Source: Arthrobacter sp042667405 (GTDB lineage: Bacteria; Actinomycetota; Actinomycetes; Actinomycetales; Micrococcaceae). From it: a DNA stretch of 64,000 nucleotides. The translations under genes and the position numbers were made by a program. Location of the stretch: contig NZ_JBHVAL010000013.1 in the NCBI RefSeq assembly GCF_042667405.1, forward strand, positions 1 to 64,000, given 5' to 3'. Each line of letters opens with the position of its first letter. Position 1 is the first letter of the stretch. The notes below the pieces were generated by a model, which saw nothing but the letters and a program-made list of their open reading frames with translations, ran no database searches and had not been told where the DNA came from. Shown piece by piece: positions 7,857-16,663 of the stretch.

Positions 7857-9272
7857 CTACGACGCGTAAGAGCGCGCGGCCTGCAGTTCGGCTTCAAGTG
7901 CTGCAAGCTGGCGTTCGACGGCGGCCGGTGCCGTTCCGCCCTGCGAGTTGCGGCTGTTGAGGGAACCCTCAGTGCTGAGGACAGTGCGGACTTCGGGAGT
8001 CAGGTGCTCCGAAATCGCCGCATATTCTTCGTCCGTGAGATCCCACAGTTCCACCCCGCGGCTCTCGGCCTGCTTGACGGCAGCGCCGGAGAGTTCGTGG
8101 GCTTCGCGGAAGGGAACGCCCTGACGGACAAGCCACTCGGCGATGTCGGTTGCCAGCGCAAAGCCCTGCGGTGCCAACGACTCCATGCGCTCGGTGTTGA
8201 ACGTCAACGTGGCGATCATGCCCGACACGGCCGGGAGCAGCAGCTCCAGGGTGTCCGCGGCATCGAACACGGGTTCCTTATCCTCCTGCAGGTCGCGGTT
8301 GTACGCGAGCGGCAGGCCTTTGAGCGTGGCCAGCAACCCGGTCAGGTTGCCGATGAGGCGTCCTGCCTTACCGCGGGCCAACTCAGCAACGTCCGGGTTC
8401 TTCTTCTGCGGCATGATCGAGGACCCCGTGGAGTACGAGTCATGCAGGGTGACGAAGGAGAACTCCTTGGTGGCCCAGAAAATGACTTCCTCGGAGATCC
8501 GGGACAGGTCGACGCCGATCATCGAGCACACCCAGGCGAACTCGGCGAAGACATCGCGGGAGGCAGTGCCATCGATCGAGTTGTGCACGGCCGAGTAGAA
8601 GCCGAGGTCCGCGGCGACTGCCTCCGGGTCGAGGCCCAGCGAGGATCCCGCCAACGCACCGGAGCCGTAGGGTGAGACACCGGCACGCTTGTCCCAGTCC
8701 TGGAGCCGCTGAACATCACGCAACAACGCCCAGGCGTGCGCCAGCAAGTGGTGGCCGAGCAGCACCGGCTGGGCATGCTGCAAGTGCGTGCGGCCCGGCA
8801 TTGCCACGCCCTGATGTGCCTTGGCCTGCTCCACCAAGGCATCAACCGTGGCGAGCACACCCTGGGCGATGATCCGGGCGTGGTCCCGCAGGAACATGCG
8901 GCCAAGAGTGGCCACCTGATCGTTGCGGGAGCGGCCGGCGCGGAGCTTGCCGCCAAGTTGTGTCCCTGCGCGTTCGATCAGTCCACGTTCGAGGGAGCCG
9001 TGGACGTCTTCGTCGCTCTCGGCAGGAAGATAAGCGCCGCTGGCGACATCCTCATCCAACTGCGTCAGCGCCGCCAACATGCCCTCAAGCTCGGCGTCAT
9101 CGAGCAGTCCGGCCTTGGCCAGCACGCGGGCATGTGCCTTGGAACCGGCGATGTCGTAACGGGCAAGCCTCCAGTCAAAGTGCGTGGACTTGCTCAGTGC
9201 GGCCAGCGCATCCGCGGGGCCGCCGGCGAACCGGCCACCCCACAGTGCACCTTCGTTTGTTGCCGACGTCAT
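7857..9272 (-). CDS. argH: Argininosuccinate lyase
   Basis: Last step of arginine synthesis: argininosuccinate to arginine and fumarate. The 471-aa protein has the fumarase/ASL signature GSSIMPQKKNPD (about residues 275-286) and the N-terminal LWGGRF start typical of the family. The frame runs 19 codons further upstream, into argG, but the ATG at 9272 overlaps the argG stop by one base (TAATG) and begins at the homology, so it is chosen. It is the last gene of the arg operon. Confidence 0.97.
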   Translation of the reverse strand: MTSATNEGALWGGRFAGGPADALAALSKSTHFDWRLARYDIAGSKAHARVLAKAGLLDDAELEGMLAALTQLDEDVASGAYLPAESDEDVHGSLERGLIERAGTQLGGKLRAGRSRNDQVATLGRMFLRDHARIIAQGVLATVDALVEQAKAHQGVAMPGRTHLQHAQPVLLGHHLLAHAWALLRDVQRLQDWDKRAGVSPYGSGALAGSSLGLDPEAVAADLGFYSAVHNSIDGTASRDVFAEFAWVCSMIGVDLSRISEEVIFWATKEFSFVTLHDSYSTGSSIMPQKKNPDVAELARGKAGRLIGNLTGLLATLKGLPLAYNRDLQEDKEPVFDAADTLELLLPAVSGMIATLTFNTERMESLAPQGFALATDIAEWLVRQGVPFREAHELSGAAVKQAESRGVELWDLTDEEYAAISEHLTPEVRTVLSTEGSLNSRNSQGGTAPAAVERQLAALEAELQAARSYAS

Positions 9273-10477
9273 TACTGTCCAGCAACCCGCAGGTCGCGGC
9301 CGGAGGCAACCTTGGAGGACATTCCCCACAGCTCGATGAAGCCGCGGGCCATGGACTGGTCGAAGGTATCGCCGGTGTCATAGGTGGCGAGGTCGAAGTC
9401 GTACAGCGAGGTGTCTGAGCGGCGGCCGTTGACGATTGCCTGGCCACCGTGGAGGACCATGCGGATGTCGCCGGAAACGTACCTCTGGGTGTCTTCGATG
9501 AAGGCATCCAGGGAACGCTTGAGCGGGGAGAACCACTGTCCGTCGTACACGAGTTCGGCCCAGCGCTGGCCAACCGTGGCCTTGAAGCGGGCCTGCTCAC
9601 GCTCGATGGTGATGTCCTCGAGGTGCTTGTGCGCGGTGATCAGCGCCATGGCACCCGGGGCTTCGTAGATCTCGCGGGACTTGATACCCACGAGGCGGTC
9701 CTCTACGACGTCGATCCGGCCAACACCCTGGGCACCTGCACGGCGGTTCAGTTCCTGGATGGCCTGCAGCGGGGTGACCTTGACGCCGTCGATCGCTACG
9801 GGCACGCCTGCCTGGAAGGAAATGATGACCTCATCCGGTGCCGGCGGGAACTCCGGGGTGGCGGTGTAGTCGTAGATGTCCTTGGTGGGCGCATTCCAGA
9901 TGTCCTCAAGGTAACCGGTCTCGACGGCGCGTCCCCAGACGTTCTGGTCGATCGAGTACGGGTTCTTCTTGGTGGTCTCGATCGGCAGTCCCTTTTCCTC
10001 GGCGAAGGCGATGGCCTTGTCGCGGGTCAGGGCGAGGTCCCGGACAGGTGCGATGCACTTCAGGTCCGGGCCGAGGGTCTGGATGCCGACTTCAAAGCGG
10101 ACCTGGTCGTTGCCCTTGCCCGTGCAACCGTGGGCAACCGTCGTGGCGCCGAACTCGCGGGCCGCCTTGACCAGGTGCTTCACGATGACCGGGCGGGAGA
10201 TGGCCGACACCAGCGGGTAGTGGCCCTGGTAGAGGGCGTTGGCCTTCAGGGTGGGCATCGCGTATTCGTTGGCAAACTCGTCGCGGGCGTCGGCGACGTA
10301 GGCCTCGACGGCGCCGCAACCAAGGGCGCGCTGGCGGATGGTCTCCAGGGACTCGCCGCCCTGTCCGACGTCGACGGCCACAGCGATGACCTCGGCGCCG
10401 GTGGCTTCACCGATCCAGCCGATGGCTACGGACGTATCAAGGCCACCGGAGTAGGCCAGAACAATGCGCTCAGTCAC
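9272..10477 (-). CDS. argG: Argininosuccinate synthase
   Basis: ATP-dependent ligation of citrulline and aspartate. The 401-aa protein opens with the PP-loop SGGLDTS at residues 10-16 and has normal length. It starts at GTG 10477, preceded by AAAGGAG at good spacing. The 71-bp gap after argR is the widest in the operon and contains TAGATT on the minus strand, a weak candidate -10, so a second promoter for argGH is possible. Its stop overlaps the argH start. Confidence 0.97.
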   Translation of the reverse strand: MTERIVLAYSGGLDTSVAIGWIGEATGAEVIAVAVDVGQGGESLETIRQRALGCGAVEAYVADARDEFANEYAMPTLKANALYQGHYPLVSAISRPVIVKHLVKAAREFGATTVAHGCTGKGNDQVRFEVGIQTLGPDLKCIAPVRDLALTRDKAIAFAEEKGLPIETTKKNPYSIDQNVWGRAVETGYLEDIWNAPTKDIYDYTATPEFPPAPDEVIISFQAGVPVAIDGVKVTPLQAIQELNRRAGAQGVGRIDVVEDRLVGIKSREIYEAPGAMALITAHKHLEDITIEREQARFKATVGQRWAELVYDGQWFSPLKRSLDAFIEDTQRYVSGDIRMVLHGGQAIVNGRRSDTSLYDFDLATYDTGDTFDQSMARGFIELWGMSSKVASGRDLRVAGQ

Positions 10478-10548
10478 GAGAGTGCTCCTTTGTTGTTGCT
10501 TGGTTCATTTGAATCTAATGCTGTGTGGATCAGTGCCGTATAAATCAG

Positions 10549-11085
10549 TTAGTTGCCGGGGCCGGCTTCCTCGGCCATCTGCAGGAAGCGGGCCGCCAGT
10601 TCCGCCCCGCCGTCGGCGTCCCTGGACACCAACATCACAGTGTCGTCGCCTGCGATCGTACCCAATACCGACGGCATCACGGAGTGGTCGATCGCAAGTG
10701 CCAGGAAGTTGGCGGCCCCCGGAGGCGTACGGAGCACAGCGATGTTGCCCGAAGCCTCCGCAGTGACCAGGAGTTCGCCGCAAAGCCTTGTCAACCGGGC
10801 ATCGAGGATTTCCTGGGTAACGCCGCTCTTGGCGTTCCGGTCGCCGCCCTCCCCCGGGACGGCGTACACCAATGCTCCATCCTTGCCACGGACCCGCACA
10901 GCGCCAAGTTCCACGAGGTCGCGGGAGAGCGTGGCTTGGGTGACTTGAACGCCGTCGTCTGCCAGCAGGGCTGCAAGCTCTGCCTGGGAACGCACGGACT
11001 CGCCCGTCAGGATCGCCGTGATGCGGGCCTGTCGGGCAGTCTTGGTGGCCGGGCTGGCGCCCGGAACGGAGGGATTGGTGGTCAC
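10549..11085 (-). CDS. argR: Arginine repressor
   Basis: A 178-aa ArgR with an N-terminal winged HTH (about residues 20-85, including TQATLSRDLVELGAVRV) and a C-terminal arginine-binding and oligomerisation domain with the GTIAGDDTVML motif. It senses arginine and binds ARG boxes; a pair lies upstream of argC in this window. It starts at GTG 11085, which overlaps the argF stop (TAGTG). Lying inside the operon, it is probably autoregulated. Confidence 0.96.
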   Translation of the reverse strand: MTTNPSVPGASPATKTARQARITAILTGESVRSQAELAALLADDGVQVTQATLSRDLVELGAVRVRGKDGALVYAVPGEGGDRNAKSGVTQEILDARLTRLCGELLVTAEASGNIAVLRTPPGAANFLALAIDHSVMPSVLGTIAGDDTVMLVSRDADGGAELAARFLQMAEEAGPGN

Positions 11086-12086
11086 TAGAACGTGCTCTCG
11101 CCGGTTCCTTCGACGGGGGCGAGGCCCTCGACGAACGCAAGTCCGGAACGGTGCATCAGCCAGGCCATGAGCGCCTTCTGGGCGTGGAGGCGGTTTTCGG
11201 CCTCGTCCCAGACGATGGACTGCGGACCGTCGATGACGCCCGCCGAAATCTCGTAGCCGCGGTAGGCCGGGAGGCAGTGGAGCACGACGGCGTCAGGGTC
11301 CGCCTGGGCCATCGCTGCCTCGTCCACCGAGTACTCGCGGAACAGCTGCAGGCGGGCTTCCTTCTCCGCTTCCTGGCCCATGGACACCCACGTGTCCGTG
11401 GCCACGACGTCGGCGCCCTTGAGGGCCTCGGCAGCGTCACTTGTGATCAGCACGGACCCACCGGTCTCGGCAGCCCGTTCTTCCGCTGCCGCGACGATTT
11501 CGGGAGCCGGGAGATAACCTTCCGGGCCGGAAATCCTGACGTGCATGCCTGCTGTGACACCGGCCAGCAGGTACGAGTTCGCCATGTTGTTGGCGGCGTC
11601 GCCAAGGTAGGCCATGGTCAGTCCGGCCAACTCCCCCTTGTGTTCCTTGACGGTCAGGAGGTCGGCCAGGAGCTGGCAGGGGTGGTAGTCGTCGCACAGC
11701 GCGTTGATGACGGGGACCTTGGAGTTCTCCGCCATTGCCACCAGACCCGAGTGGGCGCCGGTGCGCCACACGATGGTGGACACCATGCGCTCCAGGACCT
11801 TAGCGGTGTCCTCTACGGACTCCTTGTGGCCGATCTGGGCTTCACCTGGGTTGATGATGAGGGCGTTGCCACCCATGTCGGCAATACCGGTCGCGAAAGA
11901 GACACGCGTGCGGGTGGAGGTCTTGTCGAAAATCACGGCGACCGTCTTGCGGCCGTTGCCTTCGCCCGCGAAAGGCTGCACGCTGTACGGCGCTGCCTTC
12001 ATCCGGACGGCCAGCTCAAGCACTTCGGCTTGTTCGGCTGGGCTGAGGTCAGTGTCCTTGAGGAAGTGACGGGTGGAAATGCTCAC
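11085..12086 (-). CDS. argF: Ornithine carbamoyltransferase
   Basis: Makes citrulline from ornithine and carbamoyl phosphate. The 333-aa protein has the carbamoyl-phosphate motif STRTRVSF (about 55-62), the HPCQ motif (HPCQLLADL) and the HCLPA loop near residue 270, which marks an ornithine rather than an aspartate enzyme. It starts at GTG 12086, sharing a GTGA overlap with the argD stop, so translation is likely coupled. Confidence 0.97.
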   Translation of the reverse strand: MSISTRHFLKDTDLSPAEQAEVLELAVRMKAAPYSVQPFAGEGNGRKTVAVIFDKTSTRTRVSFATGIADMGGNALIINPGEAQIGHKESVEDTAKVLERMVSTIVWRTGAHSGLVAMAENSKVPVINALCDDYHPCQLLADLLTVKEHKGELAGLTMAYLGDAANNMANSYLLAGVTAGMHVRISGPEGYLPAPEIVAAAEERAAETGGSVLITSDAAEALKGADVVATDTWVSMGQEAEKEARLQLFREYSVDEAAMAQADPDAVVLHCLPAYRGYEISAGVIDGPQSIVWDEAENRLHAQKALMAWLMHRSGLAFVEGLAPVEGTGESTF

Positions 12087-13351
12087 TGTGCGTCCTTAGC
12101 GGTGGTGGCGGTGGCCATAGCGATCAAGGCTGGCAGGGCTGCCAGGAAACGGTCAGCCTGTTCGGTGGTCAGGATGAGCGGCGGCGCCAGGCGGATGGTC
12201 CGGGGACCGGGACTGTTGATGATGAAGCCCGCGTCGAGGCCGGCAGTCACCATGGCGGGGGCGATGTCCGCGTCGACGTCGAAGCCGATCAGCAAACCTT
12301 CGCCACGGACTTCGGTAACGCCCTCGACGGCGGCAATCCCCTCGCGAAGGTACGTGCCCACCGAGGTGACATGCTGCAGGACGCCCTGGCTCTCGATCGC
12401 GTGCAGCGTGGCCAGTGCGGCCGCGGTGGCCACCGGATTCCCACCGAAAGTGGTGCCGTGCTGCCCGGCGGTGAGCAGGGCCGACGTCGTACTTCCGAAC
12501 GTGACCAAGGCGCCGATCGGGAACCCGCCGCCAAGGCCCTTGGCGAGCGTGACGGCGTCGGGGACGATCCCGGCGTCTTCGCTTGCCAGCCACTTGCCGG
12601 TCCGGCCGATGCCTGTCTGGACTTCGTCGAGGATGAGGAGAGCTCCGGCATCGGTGGTTGCCTGGCGTGCCGCCCGCAGGTATTCGGCGCTGAGCGGCCG
12701 GACGCCCGCTTCGCCCTGGATCGGTTCCAGGAACACGGCTGCCGTGGAATCGTCGACGGCGGCACGCAGGGCTTCGATGTCACCGAACGGAACGTGGACC
12801 ACGCCACCGGGCAGCGGCTCGAAGGGCGCGCGGTAGGCCTCTTTCGCCGTGAGCGCGAGGGCACCCATGGTCCGTCCGTGGAACGCGCCTTCAAGCGCGA
12901 TGATCTTGGTGCGCTTTCCATCGCCATTGTTCCGGCGGGCCAGTTTGAAGGCGGCCTCGTTGGCTTCCGTACCGGAGTTGGCGAAGAACACCTTTGAACC
13001 GGAAGGAGCCTTGGCCAGTTCCAGCAGCTTTTCGGCCAGTGCGATTTGCGTGGGGCTCGTGAAGAAGTTGGACACGTGGCCGAGTGTGGCCAATTGGCTG
13101 GAAATGACCGAGGTAACGAACGGGTGGGCATGTCCCAGTGCGTTCACAGCGATGCCGCCGAGGAGGTCCAGGTACTCCTTGCCGTCAGCGTCCCACACGA
13201 GACAGCCGGCGCCACGGACCAGGACCCGCTGCGGGGTGCCGAAGACTCCCATCAGGGACGTCGAGTAACGGGCCAGCCAGTCGGCACCCGTGCTGTGGCC
13301 GGTGATGGCATCGGCCGGGGTTTCGACCACTGCTGCTTCGTTGGTGCTCAT
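12083..13351 (-). CDS. argD: Acetylornithine aminotransferase
   Basis: PLP-dependent class III aminotransferase that converts N-acetylglutamate semialdehyde to N-acetylornithine. The 422-aa protein has the cofactor segment with LILDEVQTGIGRTG and the Schiff-base lysine in TLAKGLGGGFPIGA (about residue 268). The ATG at 13351 overlaps the argB stop (ATGA). In many bacteria this enzyme also serves lysine synthesis as a succinyl-DAP aminotransferase. Confidence 0.96.
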   Translation of the reverse strand: MSTNEAAVVETPADAITGHSTGADWLARYSTSLMGVFGTPQRVLVRGAGCLVWDADGKEYLDLLGGIAVNALGHAHPFVTSVISSQLATLGHVSNFFTSPTQIALAEKLLELAKAPSGSKVFFANSGTEANEAAFKLARRNNGDGKRTKIIALEGAFHGRTMGALALTAKEAYRAPFEPLPGGVVHVPFGDIEALRAAVDDSTAAVFLEPIQGEAGVRPLSAEYLRAARQATTDAGALLILDEVQTGIGRTGKWLASEDAGIVPDAVTLAKGLGGGFPIGALVTFGSTTSALLTAGQHGTTFGGNPVATAAALATLHAIESQGVLQHVTSVGTYLREGIAAVEGVTEVRGEGLLIGFDVDADIAPAMVTAGLDAGFIINSPGPRTIRLAPPLILTTEQADRFLAALPALIAMATATTAKDAQ

Positions 13352-14295
13352 GCGTTCACGTCCTCGTCGGGTACTACCTGGGTGCCGATGCCCGCCGTCG
13401 TAAAAGTTTCCAGCAGCATCGAGTGGGCCAGTCGGCCGTCGACGATGTGGGCGCGCTCCACGCCTTCGTCGATGGCCTTAAGGCAGGCGGCCATCTTGGG
13501 GATCATTCCGGATTCGAGCTTGGGGAGCATGTCGCGGAGCTCTGTTGCGGTCAGCGAGGAGATCAGCGAGGACTTGTCCGGCCAGTTCGCGTAAAGACCT
13601 TCGACGTCGGTCAGGATGACCAGTTTGGAGGCCCCCAAGGCTGACGCGACCGCAGCTGCGGCGGTGTCAGCGTTGACGTTGAGGACCTGGCCGGTGGTCT
13701 GGAACCCGTTGCCGTCCTCAGTGATTTCCGGGGCGACGGTGGAGATCACGGGGATGCGGCCGGCGTCGAGAATGTCCTTGATGCCTGCTGGATCCACGCC
13801 CACGACTTCGCCAACAAGGCCCAGGTCCACTTCTTCGCCGTCCACCACGGTGCCGGTGCGGACGGCACGCAGAAGGCCGCCGTCTTCGCCGGACATGCCG
13901 ACGGCGTACGGACCGTGGGAGTTGATCAGGCCCACGAGTTCGCGGCCGACCTGGCCAGTGAGGACCATGCGGACAACATCCATGGCTTCGGGGGTGGTGA
14001 CCCGCAGGCCGCCCTTGAACTCGGACTCGATGCCGAGCCGGCCAAGCATGGAGTTGATCTGGGGGCCGCCACCGTGGACAACCACGGGGTGGATGCCGAC
14101 GTGGTGGAGGAAGACGATGTCCTCGGCAAAGGCGCGGCGGAGGTCATCGTTCACCATCGCGTTGCCACCGTACTTGATCACCATGGTGGTTCCGGCGAAG
14201 CGCTGGATCCACGGCAAGGCCTCGATCAACGTTGCCGCTTTGTCCTGGGCTGCACTCATGGACGTGTTCTCGCGGGTCTGCGCAGTCATGGTCAT
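13348..14295 (-). CDS. argB: Acetylglutamate kinase
   Basis: Phosphorylates N-acetylglutamate, usually the arginine-inhibited step. The 315-aa protein has MVIKYGGNAM, the VVVHGGGPQI loop and the acetylglutamate-site segment typical of amino-acid kinases. In-frame ATG codons at 14295, 14289 and 14259 are all possible starts. I use 14295, five bases after the argJ stop with GAGCGGA in front. The N-terminal 20 or so residues precede the family homology. Confidence 0.95.
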   Translation of the reverse strand: MTMTAQTRENTSMSAAQDKAATLIEALPWIQRFAGTTMVIKYGGNAMVNDDLRRAFAEDIVFLHHVGIHPVVVHGGGPQINSMLGRLGIESEFKGGLRVTTPEAMDVVRMVLTGQVGRELVGLINSHGPYAVGMSGEDGGLLRAVRTGTVVDGEEVDLGLVGEVVGVDPAGIKDILDAGRIPVISTVAPEITEDGNGFQTTGQVLNVNADTAAAAVASALGASKLVILTDVEGLYANWPDKSSLISSLTATELRDMLPKLESGMIPKMAACLKAIDEGVERAHIVDGRLAHSMLLETFTTAGIGTQVVPDEDVNA

Positions 14296-14300
14296 TCCGC

Positions 14301-15467
14301 TCAGCTCGAGTACGCGCTGTTCTCATGCACGTAGTCGTGCGTGAGGTCGTTGGTCCAGATGGTCGCCTCGGCGTCGCCGGCCTGCAAATCGATTTCCACG
14401 AGAACTTCGCGTGGCTCCAGGTCCACCAGGTTGCGGTCATCGCCAATGGCACCGTTGCGGCAGATCTGGATGCCGTTCATGGCAACGTTGAGCTGGTCGG
14501 CTTCGAACACGGCGTCCGTGGTTCCTACCGCGGACAGCACCCGGCCCCAGTTGGGGTCCTTGCCGAAGATCGCGGCTTTGAAGAGGTTGGAGCGGGCCAC
14601 TGAGCGTCCTACGGTTTCCGCGTCACGTTCGTTGGCGGCATTGAAGGTCCGGATGGCGATGTCGTGGCTGGCACCTTCTGCGTCGCCAATCAGCTTGCGG
14701 GCCAGTTCGGCGCACACAGCGGTCACCGCTTCGGTCAGTTGCTCTGCCGACGGCAGTGCTTCGGAGGCGCCCGAGGCCAACAGCACCACGGTGTCGTTCG
14801 TGGACATGCACCCGTCCGAATCGGCCCGGTCAAAGGTGACGCGCGTGGCGTCCCGCAGCACGACATCGAGCTCGTTGGCAGGAACCTCGGCGTCAGTGGT
14901 CAGCACCACCAACATGGTGGCCAGCCCGGGGGCGAGCATGCCCGCCCCCTTGGCGATCCCGCCCACCGTGAAGGGCTTCCCTTCGGCATCCTTGCCGGTG
15001 AAGACAGCTTCTTTGGAGACGCTGTCCGTGGTCATGATGGCCGTTGCGGCAGCGGCACCGCCGTCCTCGGACAGCTCCTTCGCGGCAGACTCGACGCCCG
15101 GAAGGATCTTGTCCATGGGCAGTTGCTCGCCGATCAGTCCGGTTGAACACACCACGACGTCGGAAGCTGAGACTCCCAGCACTTCTGCCACTTTCTCGGC
15201 CGTGGCATGGGTGTTCTGGAAGCCCTGGGGGCCGGTGCAGGCGTTGGCACCACCGGAGTTCAGGACCACGGCATCCACGCGGCCATCACTGACCACCTGG
15301 CGGGACCAGTGCACGGGGGCCGCAGCCACCCGGTTGGAGGTGAAAACTGCGGCGGCGGCCTTGGAAGGGCCATCGTTGACGACAAGGGCCAGGTCCGGGT
15401 TGCCGGAGGCCTTTATGCCGGCCTTGATGCCAGCGGCGCGGAATCCCCTGGGGGCGGTAATGGTCAC
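14301..15467 (-). CDS. argJ: Bifunctional glutamate N-acetyltransferase/ornithine acetyltransferase
   Basis: Recycles the acetyl group from acetylornithine to glutamate and may also acetylate glutamate from acetyl-CoA. The 388-aa precursor has the autocleavage site with Ala183-Thr184 in the APGLATML segment; Thr184 becomes the N-terminal nucleophile of the beta chain. It starts at GTG 15467, a GTGA overlap with the argC stop. With ArgJ present the pathway is cyclic, so no ArgE is expected in this cluster, and none is seen. Confidence 0.96.
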   Translation of the reverse strand: MTITAPRGFRAAGIKAGIKASGNPDLALVVNDGPSKAAAAVFTSNRVAAAPVHWSRQVVSDGRVDAVVLNSGGANACTGPQGFQNTHATAEKVAEVLGVSASDVVVCSTGLIGEQLPMDKILPGVESAAKELSEDGGAAAATAIMTTDSVSKEAVFTGKDAEGKPFTVGGIAKGAGMLAPGLATMLVVLTTDAEVPANELDVVLRDATRVTFDRADSDGCMSTNDTVVLLASGASEALPSAEQLTEAVTAVCAELARKLIGDAEGASHDIAIRTFNAANERDAETVGRSVARSNLFKAAIFGKDPNWGRVLSAVGTTDAVFEADQLNVAMNGIQICRNGAIGDDRNLVDLEPREVLVEIDLQAGDAEATIWTNDLTHDYVHENSAYSS

Positions 15468-16495
15468 GGTGCAACTCCCTGCAGGTTCAGGCCGGCTGTT
15501 TCATCCAGGCCGAGGGCAATGTTCATGGACTGCACGGCTCCGCCGCCAGTTCCTTTGGTGAGGTTGTCAATGGCGCAGGTGACGATCACGCGGCCCGTGT
15601 GGGCGTCGAACGCAAGCTGCATGACGGCGTGATTGGATCCCTGCACCGACTTGGTGGTGGGCCACTGGCCTTCGGGCAGCAGGTGGACGAACGGCTCGTC
15701 GTCGTAAGCATCTGCCCACGCCTGGCGAAGCTCGGCCTCGGTCACGCCGTGCCCGACCTTGGCAGTGGCCGTCGTGAGGATGCCGCGGCTCATGGGGGCG
15801 AGGGTCGGAGTGAAGGACACCGTGACGGGTTCGCCGGCGACGTTGCTGAGCCCTTGTTCGATTTCCGGTGTGTGGCGATGACCGCCACCCACACCGTAGG
15901 GGCTCATGGAACCCATGACCTCCGAACCGATCAGGTTGACCTTGGCCGCCTTGCCGGCGCCCGAGGTGCCGGAGGCGGAAACGATGACGACGTCGTCCGT
16001 CAGGAGAAGGCTGTTGGCGAACCCGGGCGTCAAGGCGAGCAGGGCAGACGTCGGATAGCAGCCGGGAACTGCGATCCGCTTGGCGCCCTTGAGCGCCTCA
16101 CGCTGGCCCGGAAGTTCCGGCAGCCCGTAGGGCCAGGTGCCCGCGTGCTCGGAGCCGTAGAACTTTTCCCAGGCTGAGGCGTCCTGCAGGCGGTGGTCCG
16201 CCCCGGCGTCGATGACTACCGTGCCTTCGGGCAACTGCGCCGCGATCTCGGCGGAGGTTCCGTGCGGCAGGGCCAGGAACACGACGTCGTGACCGGACAG
16301 GTTTTCCACGGTGGTCTCTTCCAGGATCCTGCTGGCCAAACCATGGAGATGTGGCTGCAACTCACCTAGTCTGGAACCGGCGTTGCTGTGCGCGGTAATC
16401 GCACCGATGGTGACGTTGGGATGGTTCGCCAGCAGGCGCAGCACTTCTCCCCCGGCGTAGCCGCTGGCACCGGAGACGGCAACAGAAATAGTCAT
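15464..16495 (-). CDS. argC: N-acetyl-gamma-glutamyl-phosphate reductase
   Basis: NADPH-dependent reduction of acetylglutamyl phosphate. The 343-aa protein has the Rossmann start SGASGYAGGE (8-17) and the catalytic Cys146 in VPGCYPTS. The frame extends six codons upstream to a TTG, but the ATG at 16495 begins at the homology. TACAGT lies 6 nt before it and there is no Shine-Dalgarno, so the operon message may be leaderless. As first gene of the arg operon it is preceded by two ARG boxes. Confidence 0.96.
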   Translation of the reverse strand: MTISVAVSGASGYAGGEVLRLLANHPNVTIGAITAHSNAGSRLGELQPHLHGLASRILEETTVENLSGHDVVFLALPHGTSAEIAAQLPEGTVVIDAGADHRLQDASAWEKFYGSEHAGTWPYGLPELPGQREALKGAKRIAVPGCYPTSALLALTPGFANSLLLTDDVVIVSASGTSGAGKAAKVNLIGSEVMGSMSPYGVGGGHRHTPEIEQGLSNVAGEPVTVSFTPTLAPMSRGILTTATAKVGHGVTEAELRQAWADAYDDEPFVHLLPEGQWPTTKSVQGSNHAVMQLAFDAHTGRVIVTCAIDNLTKGTGGGAVQSMNIALGLDETAGLNLQGVAP

Positions 16496-16506
16496 GACAC
16501 CACTGT

Positions 16507-16544
16507 ACAGCAAGATTATTCATGCTGTCCGATATTTATGCATG
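16507..16544 (-). promoter_or_regulatory. Tandem ARG boxes (ArgR operator) of the arg operon
   Basis: On the minus strand CATGCATAAATATCGGAC (16544-16527) and CATGAATAATCTTGCTGT (16524-16507) lie 2 bp apart, a 20-bp period or two helical turns. Both resemble the B. subtilis-type ARG box, whose CATGAATAAAAAT core is well known. Paired 18-bp boxes with 2-3 bp spacing are the classical hexameric ArgR operator. They overlap the argC promoter region (TAATCT and TACAGT candidates), so repression by arginine-loaded ArgR is likely. Confidence 0.75.
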
Positions 16545-16663
16545 CCTATGTGAGCTGTCTCATTTCACCCTGTCCGTCAGCGTATGCTTGATGAAGGGTG
16601 ATCCAGACCGTGCAGTCCGAACGTCGGCTGCAGCGTTGCCCGTTAGCGATACGGGGCACATTC

